Positions 20,888 through 33,700 of a DNA stretch of 64,000 nucleotides are shown piece after piece. The notes under the pieces are model-generated. The model was not told the DNA's origin and did not search any database. It worked only from the letters and a program-made list of their open reading frames with translations. Positions within the stretch are counted from its first letter, which is position 1, and each line of letters opens with the position of its first letter. The translations under genes were made by a program, and so were the position numbers. The DNA comes from Blastomussa wellsi. Lineage: Eukaryota; Cnidaria; Anthozoa; Scleractinia; Plerogyridae. Location of the stretch: the NCBI GenBank assembly GCA_947652115.1, contig OX393568.1, positions 1,966,853 through 2,030,852 on the forward strand. The letters run 5' to 3'.

Positions 20888-23800
20888 CACATGATACCCA
20901 GGCTTCTATCAAGTTCTAGCCTGTTCCCGGAGTCTGGAACAGGCCAATCAGGTTCAGCCTGGGAGGGAAACGTTGGAATGGTGGCTGCGTACATGGATAG
21001 AGGAACTGTGTTAAGGAGCTAAAGCTTTCACATATAAGAAATTTTAGAAATTTAAGAAGCTGTTAAATAGCACCATATTAATGCTATGTTTTGATTTGAA
21101 AGGGTTTCTTTTTTAATTTTTACAAAAATGTACGCGACTGTGCATTGTTTATTTCCACTGGTTTCATCAGAGTTTTTCTCAACGCCAGAAATGGCCACTT
21201 GTGCGTTCAGGAAATATACGCTATTAAAATAGAAAACACTTGTAGCATTGCATTTGGTATGATATGTATATCCTGGGTATATGCGGAATAAATTTAGAGC
21301 TGGTATTGAAATCTGATGACCAGGCAACCCAAGTAAAACATGACAACATTAGTGTCAGGTTATCTCTTGCGTGAATGAACTTGCGTGTGCATTGCCAAAC
21401 AAAATAACAGACGCCCAGAAATGGCAACAGGTCGAGAGTATGACTTGTGGAGTATATGTTGATATAATTGTATTGGACTGACAAGCAATATAGAAAGAAG
21501 ACGGATAATAATTCCGTCATTCTACCCAATATGAACGAGGGTTAAATTAAAATTACATTCTTAATTCTCTCAGTCAAAAAAGAAAAAGACTAAATTGTTA
21601 ATTGTAATGCAACAGTTTTCTTGCGGTAACATAATATGTTTTAATTTCAAGTTCGCTCGACCTAAAAACGTGAAATTACTTTAGAACATCCCTGAAATTT
21701 TATTTTCTTGAGCTTCCCTGGTATAAGAGGTCCTCGAATTAAACAAAAAGTAATTGAAAATAGTGGAGCTGTCGAAGTCATGTAATCAAAGATATAGGTT
21801 TGGTCGCAATGCCAATTTGTTACAAGCACTCAGCTGTTTTCGACGAGTCCCGAGGAAACAAAACAATATATAAAACGTGGGCTATTTTGGCTCCGAACCG
21901 GATAGATTATTACAAAACGGCTGTTCAACATACAACCTTCCTGGCTATTGTATCAGTAGCTTGCCCGAGTTGCTATACCACCATTTTCGATTTCTGACTC
22001 GAATCAGTTATAGTTAAGATGTTGTGGTCAAACAAACTTTGTACAAATTGAAAAATATACGACTACAAAGTATAGTAATTTATAAATGTAAAGACATGCA
22101 CCATTAATCACATGTAAAAGCTTCATATAATATTCTCTTTTTAATTGAACAGGGAGTTAAGTCCTAAAAATATATAGACATAAAGTCACTAAAAGAGCTT
22201 AACTATACTGTTGTTACAGCAAACCTTGAAAATGGACATTTTTCCATTCAATGACTGGCTTGCATTTTTTTGTGCCGTAATTTTTAAAATTGCTGGATCT
22301 TTTGTGGATGACAACAATCAAGTTTTAAATGGTACTAGCTTTTTGAGAAATTTCGTCCATCTGAGTCAATATCGCCGAAGAAGACTGAAAAACAATATTA
22401 CACGTTGAAAACCGGGGTTTTTGCCTGTTTAAAACCAGTTGCAAGCAGTGGAAGGAAACGAATCGGGCTCTGAAAACTGGTTTTTAAGTGGAAATAAGGT
22501 CAAACAAAGGCCGTTGTAAAACTTCTTATTGCATACATTTGTTCTTCCCGCACAAAGAACGATTCATACTTTTTATTTGCTCAGTGTTTGCTCTAAAAAC
22601 GAATCTATTGTAAGGCTCAGAAAGAGGCTGTTGTTTTAAGGCGAACATACATGTTATTTTTACAACAATCGAGGCCTTGCAACACATTTCCATCTGTGGC
22701 TTCGAGGCAAATTCTCACTGAACGTACTAAAGTTTGTATAGAGCGTGAGATTGTTGTAATCACTATGTATTTTTGTAGCGACACATGGAAGAAACCAACA
22801 GTGAAATATATTGAACAATGTCTACATCTCTGTTTGAATTACTCGCTCAAACAGAAAATTTTCTGTATTAAAATCACAATAAATTTGGTTCACAGGTATA
22901 AATTAATTCGTCTATTTTGATTTGAACAATTTTCCAGTTGTTGTATAACAACTCCATGCGCCTTCTCAATTGTGCATCCCGCTGTTTCCGAAAGCAATTC
23001 ACACAAAGTTGTACGTGCAAGAACACATAAACAAGGAATCGCACCTTTTTTCCGTCCTTTGTTGAAAAGTATTGTACTTGTTGCAACATTTGACAGATGA
23101 AAATTATAAAGACCCCACAGAATTATCACTGAGACACTCACTGAAACTAGGTCAGAGGGTTAAAGTTGCATTTTAAAAAAACTGTGTCATATTTTATCAG
23201 GCCGAAAGAAGAAAGTCATTTGTTGAGTGATTGAGTGACAATAGAGATTTAACACCACCCTGTTGTCCAATCGCCTCCGATCCAATACGATAATGGTGTT
23301 CATTTTGCAATATTTTTAATAGAGTTCACCCATGCGTGAGCAATGACTGCCAGCGAAAGAATTTTAAGTGCAATATCGACGTATTTTGTTTTCCTTTTGC
23401 CTTTCCGAAAGTTTGCCAATGTTTAAGAACGTTTTTACGTGGAGAAACAAAAACCCGTAATCCAATCGCTTTCAGTTGAGAGAGAAGCTGGGCGGTTTGT
23501 ATGGATTCACTGAAAAGAGCTAGACTAAGTCAAAACGCACGAATGGAATCGTGAAGCGTTTCATGAGTGCATATCAAACGGATGTGACGATGAATTAATT
23601 ATTCAACAAATGCGGCATTTCCTTTAACTTCCAATTCCATGAGTGATAAAAGAAGGCGAAATCTTAAACGCACTGCTTTGAAGGCACCTTACAACTTGGG
23701 CATTAATTGAGAAAACAACAAGTTGTTCATCGTGTAAAGCGAAAGGAAAAGAGAACAATTGAACAATGAAGGAACATGGCTTTCCTCTTAGATTATCATC

Positions 23801-24100
23801 TGTGTTTATTTGCTACGTCACGCATGAATTACAATGGCTTTTCAAAACAGGATCGATCACGTCCCAGCACAATATACAAAGCCCCAATTCACCTCCCACA
23901 ACATAAACCAAACCACAGCGTAAATAATAAAATCCTGGACATAATTGCTATGAAACAAAAATTGATGCAAAGAATCCGAATTTTTTTGCGCGTTTCAGCG
24001 CATTCTCGTTACGGCAAACAGACAAGCTGTCTCACAACAAAAGACTATTCACATTTCAACCTTTTCACTTAGCAACCTGACTCGAGGCCTTTGTAACATC
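20888..24100. other. Intergenic, no recognised gene
   Basis: Scattered short ORFs under 105 codons on both strands with no recognisable families and no consistent splice phase. No repeats with clear termini were found. Confidence 0.4.
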
Positions 24101-24107
24101 CTCGCCT

Positions 24108-24132
24108 GTGATTGGTCGCTGTCGTGACGTCA
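24108..24132 (+). promoter_or_regulatory. Candidate BTG promoter elements (inverted CCAAT and full CRE)
   Basis: A palindromic CRE TGACGTCA at 24125-24132 lies about 290 bp before the BTG start codon, just after an inverted CCAAT box (TGATTGGTC). CRE and CCAAT are common in immediate-early and antiproliferative gene promoters. The regulatory role is inferred from motif and position only. Confidence 0.45.
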
Positions 24133-24418
24133 CTGTGTGCGTTTTTTTACCAGACGCAAGCCTATTATTTCCGCAAAAGTTTCGACGCGAAAAAAAGCTA
24201 GAAGAAGGTTATCTGGAGAGCGAGTTTGAAGAAGGATCCGCTGTGTTTGGTGGTAGATGATAATTTGCTAGTGAGACGTTGGGCAAGGACTAGCAAGAAA
24301 GTAAATTTATTGAAAGAAACACGCCTATTTGGAACAATACCAAACGAACGAAACCGAAACTATAAACTCTGTCCGCTCAAGGAGAAATTTTGAGTTTCTC
24401 AAGATAAAATCCTAAATC

Positions 24419-24910
24419 ATGAAGGCTGAAGTTGAAATGGCTTGTAGATTCGTCACGAGGATGTTAAGAGGAAATGGAATGCTATCGGAGAAGCAGTTAG
24501 AAGCTTTTCACAAGAAGATGAAGGAGATTTTATGCGCGAGATACAAACACCACTGGCACCCACAGAATCCTTTGTTAGGAAGCGGGTTTCGCTGCATTAG
24601 AAGCAACCATTCTCTCGATCCAGTTATTGCCGAAGCAGCTCAGGCTTGCGGCCTTCTCAACAAAGATCTTACGCTTCCTGAAGAGCTAACGCTATGGATC
24701 GACCCAAAATCAGTGGCGTTTCGAATCGGGGAAAATGGATCCATTTGCGATTTGGATGAGTCCATGGTTTCGCAAGAAAACACGACCAAGCCGACGAAGG
24801 AAGCGCTGAATTCAAGAAATCAAGAAAGAAGAAAGCGAAGCAGTATGAATCTCCTAAATTGCACAAAGGATGTGGTTAGTTTTCCTGTCTCGTCCTGTAT
24901 TCCTTGCTAG
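24419..24910 (+). CDS. BTG/Tob (APRO) family antiproliferative protein, 163 aa, single exon
   Basis: BTG/Tob proteins bridge the CCR4-NOT deadenylase (through CAF1/CNOT7) to mRNAs and restrain the cell cycle. The BTG domain spans about residues 5-115. Box A is YKHHWHPQNPLLGSGFRCIR (42-61) and box B is LTLWIDPKSVAFRIGENGSI (90-109), each aligning along its length with BTG1-4. The C-terminus (115-163) is short, basic and divergent, with no Tob-type PAM2 motif, so the BTG1/2/4 side is favoured over Tob. The start is fixed by an in-frame TAA two codons upstream. Vertebrate BTG1/2 have one intron in this region; here the domain is uninterrupted. A GTTAGT near codon 152 could act as a cryptic donor to another C-terminus, though the ORF closes by itself. 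Confidence 0.93.
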   Translation: MKAEVEMACRFVTRMLRGNGMLSEKQLEAFHKKMKEILCARYKHHWHPQNPLLGSGFRCIRSNHSLDPVIAEAAQACGLLNKDLTLPEELTLWIDPKSVAFRIGENGSICDLDESMVSQENTTKPTKEALNSRNQERRKRSSMNLLNCTKDVVSFPVSSCIPC

Positions 24911-26613
24911 AGTTAAAACAAGAACGTTAGAGCAAAGTATTTGTGAGCATATATAAATTCTCTGGTATACAAAGATATGTAAATTTCACGTTCAATTCAT
25001 TTCGCGTTGTGTTGGTGTATAAAGGACAGAGTTCGGCTTTAATAATTTTCGTTGGCTGGGAACTTTTGTAAGATGAGAGTTATGACTTGTATTTTTAACT
25101 GTATAGAATTTTGTAAAGTCTGTACAGTCTGCTGTTCACAGCAAGAATAAATTGGAGTCCGTAACATTACAGCTTCGTGGTCGTGTGGTTCTTGTTTTGC
25201 TTTGTTCAGATATATTTGCGCTTTTAAAAATAACACCAATATAGAATATTGTAACATTATATATACATGTTCCTGTTCGTGAGCCAATGCAAAGAAAAAG
25301 GTATGAAGGCTTTAGGCGGATTTATAGATGTTTGTTTAGAAATGTCTTTGTTGAATTATTCAGCATCAGATGCAAGGAAGTCACCTGATTTTACCATGTG
25401 TTTGACAAAACGATGTAAATAGAACGTTTGTATTGTTGGCAGCAATCTTTCCGAATATTCGCAACGCTTTAAATTCTTGGAGTTTGCGATAATCGTACAC
25501 GCAGTATAGAGTTAAAACAGGTCGATGGACGCATGTAGTCAAAAATATCCTGCTCAAATTAAATCAAAAGAAACATACAAATTTTATATCAAGCGCTCAT
25601 GCATACGTAGACGGTAGCAACTCACTCGTTAAAATCTCTTTTTATTTAGTTTTATTATTGTTAACCCCTCAAACGCGCTTGTTCGTTCGAAAATTTCGAT
25701 ACCCAGAAAGAATTTCGCGATTTCCTTTGAGTCTCCGTGGAAGCCCCTCATTCATCTGTTATTACATTGACCATTGTTTCTATTTTGGGGTAATTCGCTG
25801 CCAGGGGTTCACGATCATGTGACAGAAGAGAGGAAAATGTCACGTTTCGATATCGCGTGAGGAGTGTCAATTCCTTTCTGTTTCGAATCGAAGAAAATCA
25901 TACCAAGACAGCATTTAAATGGCTTTTGAAGTATTTGATAACTTTGCGTTTATAGCAATCTTTTTAAGCGGTTTCTATTGAAATGAGATAAAACACGCAA
26001 GTTCTCTCAGTAAAGTGCGCAGTTCTTTGTGAAGCAATCAAACAAGGAGCCGATATCGAATTATTCATGTTGGACCTGTTTTGCTTGAAGAAAAGCGCTG
26101 AAAAGGCCTAATTTTAACTGCAAGGGCTGTAACATGACAGTGAGTGTGAAAACAAAGTGTTCATTGTTGAGTTCTTTTGTTTTCTATTGAGCAAAGTGCG
26201 GTTTTTGTTGTGATTCAACAACCAGTACAAAGAAATGGTATTGGAAATCGGGCTTAATTCTGTGGGGCTACAGTTGTTTGTTTGCCCGCAATCACGTCAA
26301 ACTTTTTCAGAATGATAGAAAATCATTGTTTCAAGATCTTGAAGGAACTGACGTGTAAAATATCTATTTAGTTCTTAACCTCAATTTCACGGGTGTGCGA
26401 CAAATGCAGACTGGATATCTGGATTTCAGCATTCCCAGGAAAATAAATTATTACCCTCTGTTGATCAAACGTGAAAGTCATGTGCACAAAATAGACTGCA
26501 TTCTGATCGTTGCTGTAATTGATAAGGTTCTGGTAAACACTTAGAGAGGGCAGGCGCTATCAATCATAACAAACTCACTTTGCCTGAACAAAAGTCGAAA
26601 TGGATATTATGCA
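24911..26613 (+). other. BTG 3' UTR and intergenic flank
   Basis: AATAAA at 25146-25151 is the first good polyadenylation signal, giving a 3' UTR of about 250 bp. Beyond it no gene or repeat is recognised until the palindromic repeat at 26614. Confidence 0.5.
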
Positions 26614-26880
26614 GCTATCAATGTTTTTAAAAATAAGCCGCTGGGGGACGGCCGGGCATAGGAGGGGCATTTGACCCGAGCTGAGATTTTTGGTTCAAAT
26701 GCCCTACCCCAGGGCATTTCTTGATTTTCAAAATAGTAACTGAAAGTCAATTAAACTTTGCTAGAAAGGCAATTTAAACGGTCAAAAGTCCCCACTATGG
26801 TACAATAACTACTGTAAAATCTCCCACCTATGCACAGCCTCTCCCCCTCCCCTCTCCCCAGCTTAACATTGATAGGTGCA
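26614..26880. repeat. Palindromic MITE-like repeat, copy 2
   Basis: Same family as 6599-6760: GGCATAGGAGGGGCATTTGA, GAGCTGAGATTTTT and a GCTTAACATTGATAGGTGCA terminus that is the inverse of the other copy's start. The 5' end is interrupted by a short T/A tract. Confidence 0.6.
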
Positions 26881-27328
26881 TTACATTCTTAAAAATACAG
26901 AACAAAATTTTTTGCAAGAACTACAAGCGCCAAGTTGTGCCTTACATTAATTTCACTTTTCTTTTCATAATGGCTGGTACTTTGCATATTCAGCAATTTC
27001 CTCAGCAACAGCATGAATTTGTTTGTGGACTAGACTGTTCCAGGCATTTAGTTAGCAAAGGAAAGGGTGGGGCCTGAATGGGGAGACCCTCCCTATTTTA
27101 ACACTCGCCTTTGTCCTTGGCGCCTTGCCCCACTAACCGAATGCCTAGAACAGATAGTTGTGGACCAAATTGGCACTTCTGGGATTTGGGATTGGTTGGC
27201 AGCCAGTCCACAAGCCTTTCTGACATTTCCAATCTGGGGCAAGAGAAAAGCTGAGGATCTGGGCCACTTAGCATGACCGTAGTCAGATACCTGACCAATC
27301 AATGAAACAGGGATGAAAAAGAACAGTT

Positions 27329-27334
27329 TTATTT
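27329..27334 (-). terminator. Candidate HMGB polyadenylation signal
   Basis: TTTATT on the plus strand reads AATAAA on the minus strand, about 1.25 kb past the HMGB stop. It would define a long 3' UTR. Other A-rich sites are possible. Confidence 0.4.
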
Positions 27335-28578
27335 AAAACATATACATGGATGTACAAACTAAAAAAATCTCTACGTTTACAAACAGCACCAACAGAAGTC
27401 AATCAAATAAGCATAAAACCACAGATCACATCAACTTCGATTAATGATACACTTTCATGAGAAAATCAAAGGTTTTCTTTAAAACAATATACTTTAAATC
27501 CCCATTTCAAGTTGTAAATATAGCACAATGTGGTCAAACTACTACACCTGATCTTAGTCAAAAGGCCGACATACAATCTACTTGTTCCTGTTTGTGTAGA
27601 ATGGAAACCCAGTCAAGGCAATAAACAAAACAAGCAATCTTATGAATGAAATACGGTATTTACACAGTAATAGATCAATTTTGATATATCAAAATTCTAA
27701 CATGGCACTGAGGCATGGGGAACAACAAAAAAAAAGAAATCACTTATTCGTCACTAAGCCTCGATGCAAAATCTTTTGTTTTATTCCCCCAAGCCTAGGT
27801 GTTTTGTTTGAAATTTAATGTAACGGAATTGGTCTATTAACCACATCTACAACTTTACAGAGAGAGGGTTGAAAAATTATCCGTAAAAAAATCCTTGAAA
27901 GACTCAGTTGATCCTATGGATGAATTCAACACGTTAACATAAAGATGTTATACAATAATGCACACATTAGCTACAAATAAATTCAATACGGTACACGATT
28001 GGATGGAGCATCAATAAAATTAGCTTGAAAATGAAGTTCTGTTGGCACTAATGCCTGTTTACACAGTATATTGTTTATTAATTATACAAATCTAACAAAA
28101 TCAGAATAAATACATGTAGCTACAGTGAAATACTATTTAACAATAGCATGTCTCTGTCTGATAGTAAAATGGACGAGCCTTTTAGGCCAACACAACCACC
28201 ACTCTGAAATCACTCAAATACATTTGCAAAGGTGAATTCTCTAAGCTGTTAACAAAAAAGTGGCATACTCTACAGCGAGTTTTACAGAGCCAGAAGAAAA
28301 ATAGTTTGATTAGGGCACCTTCCCTGCTTCCAAAGTCATTTTAAAAAAATTGATTTAAATAGAACATTTTTGCATGGTTTCCGTAAAATGATACGAAGGA
28401 TGAAAGTTGCCAGACAGGGAAGCATCAATGAAATCTGAAGGACACAGCAATTGATATGTACTCTTGGAGTTTGAAATCAGAAAAACACTTAAGTTGTTAA
28501 CACTTCAGAATAAGCAGTAATGTAGAAGACAATGAAAATGGCTCTATTTTTAAAGAATGCAAGTGGAATACAGGCCCA

Positions 28579-30745
28579 TCACTCATCGTCATCATCATCC
28601 TCATCATCATCTTCATCATCCTCATCATCATCTGCACCTAAAAGTAACCAACATTACAGTTATAAAACACTGGTAATGAGTACAAATAATGTTTAGTCTA
28701 AACATAACTGTATACCATCCATGATAGCCTCCAAATATTTAAGACGGAATCCATCAGGAAGTTGAGTAATATTTATTTAAGTTAGACAAAAATCGAGTAC
28801 CAGAATAATCTAAATCATATTGCGTTATTTTTTACCCTTAATAAAAGGTAAAGATGTAAGTAATTATTTGTGATAACACCAACAACAATATCTTATCAGA
28901 GCCAGAGAAAATGAATTTTAAAGATCACAAACTCTAGGCAAAATCTAACGTGTAGCCATTTTGTAAAATTGCCTTTAAGCGATTCAGTGGAATTATAGTG
29001 GAACTTTGAAATTTGTTTTCGATGTTTGGTGTTGTTAGAAAAGATTTCTGTTGATAATATATTTAAAGTAGTAACACAAAAGCTTGCAATAAGGTGTAAA
29101 TCATTTTGGCTCGAAGTCCTAACGGATTCCGTCTTACGGGTAAATACTTTTACCTTAGGTTAGTTCACTACATGAAACATTTTAATTATAAATTAATTTA
29201 CTTTTCTGGAGAAATAACAATGTTAATTAATGTTGTACCAGCATTTGATGTTGACCATTACATAATCTCCGTTTAGTCCAAGAACATTACAGTCTTTCCC
29301 ATAAAACCGTGAACACCAGAAAAAATTCTGGAATGTTTATTGTGTAGTGACCAATCACAGCAAAGTTCAGGACACGCGAACAAACCTCAAAACCACAAAC
29401 TAATGACGGTTGCTGTTTGTGGTTTAGTTTTCTCACACCTGATTGGCTTTTTCTTTGTCAATAACATTCCATAAACATTTCTGGTGTTCACGGTTTTACG
29501 GAAAAGACTGTAACAGAAAAGTAACATAACATCCCTGCAAAAACAGCACTCTGATGGCAGGTGAAGGGAGTACTAACTCCACTGGAGTGGAGGCCAAACT
29601 ATAGCAACACATGAAACCAAAACCAATGGATAGAGTGCATTCAAATCCAAAGTCTGTAGTATGGATTTGTTGAAATTCATAATAATGAAAAAATGTCACA
29701 AAAATTATGACATCATAGCTTTTTAACGAATGCAAATCTCAACAAACCATGCTACAGAATTTGCATCTGAATACACTCTAACTGTTGGCTTTGGTTTCAT
29801 CCAAGAAAGATGTAAGCTGAACTTCTAGTCACATTGGCGACCATATCAGTCTCAATTTCGGACCCTAAAGCTGTGCAAGTTTTTAGCATTTCCGTGTTCT
29901 GGTCACGTGACTTTCCAAATATGGCTACAACTGCAAACATTGAAAGCAATAGAACAAACATGACCAAATGCAAATCCCAGGATAGGAAAGGAACCCAAGA
30001 TATGATGGTTAGAAGGCATCCATAACAACCGTTTTGAAGTTAGGGGTCACCCCCTTAATTGACATTCTTTTGTGCAATTAATATCCAATCAGAGGCCAAG
30101 GACAGTTTTCAGTTGGCTTCAGACTGGATTAAATATTTGTTTTGTCTCTATTCATTTTCTTGCCATGTAAATTGCTGCACGTCTGTTTGCGCAATGAATT
30201 CTTAATAAAGACATTTATTATTATTATTATCATTATTATTATTATTATTAAATCTGCACAACAGCCAAGCAGTTGGGCTTCTTGTCAACATACCATCATC
30301 GTCGTCCTCAGCTTCCTCCTCTTCCTCTTCTTCCTCATCATCGTCTTCATCGTCATCCTCATCTTCTGACTCGGATGGTTTGGGGGCTGGCTTGGGTGCT
30401 GGCTTCTTTTTCTCTGGTTTTGGTTTTGGTTGGGCAGCTTCCTTTCCAGCATTCTATAAAAGAATGCACAGATTTATCAACAACATTGAATTCAAAACAT
30501 CCCTGAAGAAGGAAATCTTTAGTGCACCTTTCAATAGCAAAAATTCCAGGTGTCATAGGGTGAAAATCAGAAATATTAAAGCTTGTGATGTCCAGTGGAC
30601 AAACAGTTTAAATAACGTACATAGGCATTGTTTTTGATTTCTTCGCCCTCTGGAAATTCCAGAGGGATACTGGTAGGTCGGGGGTGCAAATCCAAAAAAC
30701 CCTTTATGGGGAGGGTATGGATATCTTCTGGAACCACGTGATGCA

Positions 30746-30777
<32 letters not shown>

Positions 30778-33700
30778 ACTGTTTACATGCAAAAATTTCA
30801 GTACTACATTTTATGTGAAGCATGTTAAACCGAAAGAGATCACTGAGAAACTTGCTAAAAGTAATTTCAATACTTCCAGTAACATAACTTCATCAATGCA
30901 ATAAGATTGCGCTTTACCACACAATTTCCATGAAGGCGGAGGCCGACTAGGGCCCGTTAACTGAACAGCACTAAGGTGCAATAAATAGTAATGGTACTAG
31001 CAAATTTATTCATCAACCTGCATGCAAATTTACTAAAAATGTAGGAAGGCCTTGAAGGTACTGCAATTCTGTCATGGTTACACATGATGCAATTCCTTCC
31101 TCCGAATGACTAAAATATATGTACCATAAATTAAACACAATATCTCTTTTAATAACAGTACATGATTGCTAGTTCAGCAGTACAAAACTAGATAACTAGA
31201 TGTTTTTCATCACACATGACACCAAGTGGACCAACAAGGTGAAGATAAAGTGCAAGATCTCCAATCAACATTCACAGCTTGATCATCTTATTCAGCTAAG
31301 AGATGGTCAAGGCTGTTCAGGAAGTCACAGCAGGAATATATATATTGTTTACCATATTTTTAGTTCATAATTATCCTATTGGTTTTTTTGCCTGCCTTAG
31401 TAAACACGATGCTATTTGCACATACCATGAAAAAGAAATATTCTACAAATTATTCAGTCAGAGATAAGCCACACCTTGGATGTAGCAACTAAACTCAAAA
31501 AATGTTTCTTGAAAAATCTCACGTTCAGTCTTTACAAGCTTTCTTCAATTAATGTAAATTCCTAACATTAAAATGGAAAGTCTCATTCACAAGGCCAGAT
31601 ACAATAAACATCATGCACAATAACTTCACAACTTAAAACATGAAGGAATAGCGAAGTTTACAAACAGTCAATAGTCCAGAAGTCCCTATTGGTTCAATAT
31701 GTTTCTTGTGCCTTCTAGGTTTTCGTGTCCACAGGCCAATCTGATCTGCCCGTGGCACATGCAGGGTTAAAACCGAAGAGCTAATTGACAGATCTTCCCA
31801 GTGGACAAATGTATAACTTAATTTTTGCTTACCAAATGGACAATAAAGAGATACAACTTCATCTTTTTATTACACTAATTGGAAATAAAAATTCAGTCTA
31901 GTGCATGCTTGTTTTAGCTTATTTTAATGGTAAACTGAAAAATAAATTCTTGTTGAAATTTGGAGGCCTGGCCAAAGCAGAAACCATTGTGCAATATATC
32001 AAAAGCAATAGACAATGTTACATTGGGATATCCAAACCTCGAGAAGAGATTTAGATTTAGAACATCCCTTAGATTTACAACTTGATGTTGTTTATAAAAT
32101 TCCTCACTTGTGTGCCAATTGCTATTTCGGTGAAACTGGTAGATCTTTTGTTACAAGAAAAAACGAACAAATCGGGAATGATAAAACGGTGGCCAAAAGC
32201 CCTAGACTAGGATTGCTTCCTTTCTAAACTATAATTTGGAAGTTTGCTACATTTTCAGGATAATTTGGTTTGTCGCACAAAAAATGACTCAAAATGTTGT
32301 GACATAGCTCCATAAATACATGGATATTTTAAGCCAGAGAACGTTTTACTTCTTATTGTGATTTATCCTGGCTGCGCCTCAGCCACTTTTTCTTACCAGG
32401 AAGAGAGTTAAAAATGCAATGCATAGCAGAGTACTGTTGACAAAATTTGAGTTGTTTGGATAGTTGATGAAATACTATGTTCAGTAGTAATATATAATCT
32501 CAATCAAAACAAAAACTAAGGAGCAAACAGAGAAATAAAATTGTACAAATCTATGCTAACTAAGACCGGGTGTCCAAACATCATTCACAGTTATGACTTT
32601 CTTTGTCTAACTTGATGATTTGAGAGTTTGAGAAAAAATTGTTGTCCAATGGGTTATCCTAAATATTCGTAATTAATTATTATTAACTGTATACTGACCT
32701 TCTTTCTCCACTCTTCCATGTCAACTTCATGTTTCTTTTTAGCAGCGGCCTCCAGCTGTTTGTATTTCTCCTTGTCTTTGTCAGTCATGGTACGCCATCT
32801 TTCTCCAGCCAGGGCAGGGATTTTCTGATCACTGTCTAACTTTTTACCTTGCATTTCCTTACGGAATTCAGCAAGGAATAGAAAGTAAGCTGTTGGTGCA
32901 CGCTTTGGCTTATCAGATTCAACTTTAGCCAATTTTCCGCTCTGTGTGGAAAGTAAAGTAAAACCCATTAGATTAAGACGCTAAGTATTTTTCCCATTTA
33001 TATTTAAAAACTTGATAAAAAAGTATTTCTACTAGAAGAAAAACTTCTCTCAAACTACTGTCACATGACCATCCCAAAGGAATCACCACCTTACTGTGGT
33101 GGGATGATTAATTTGTGTGTCTCCATGATCCCAAGGGCTATGTCCATGGAGTATAGTACTCCTGATGGGATCACCCATGCTGAACAGGTTGAGGGGTAGA
33201 GACAATGAGTGGTCCCCTGGTCCTCCAGGTTGGGGGTTGAATTGAGCAGTAGGTCAACTACCTAAATCCTGTTCAGTTACAGAACTGCCGCAGAACATGC
33301 AACTTCTCCTAGGTGTCATGGGGTCAAGTATTAATGGAAGTAGTACTCTTGCATGAAATGATGCAAAATGAAGACGAGCGAGAGGAAACAGGCCTAAAAT
33401 CAGAAACAAATCTCCCGAGGCAATATTAGAAACAAAAAACAATTTTCATTTTTACTTCCTTAATTAGTAGGCATAGTCTCTTATGGGAGCCTGAAAAAGA
33501 AATAAATTCAAAATTTTTACTAATGCCAGAATGTCTTGATTTACCTGTTACTAGCTACGGCGCTGCCAGGGAATATTAAGATTTTACAGTAGTTCTGTTT
33601 GCTAAAACGTATTGTAAAAGGTCCCCACACAAACTCTTTATTTGCACACTATTATGCAACATGATCTTTGCTGCCAACTCACAGCAGAGTTTGGGATGCC

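Noticed and set aside
27067..27302. Three overlapping ORFs of 66-69 codons near the HMGB 3' end
   Set aside because: Mutually antisense shadows with no similarity; the region just reads GC-richer than its surroundings.
33100..33310. Possible retroposon in HMGB intron 2
   Set aside because: Composition looks repeat-like, but no second copy or terminus was found in the window, so it is not listed.
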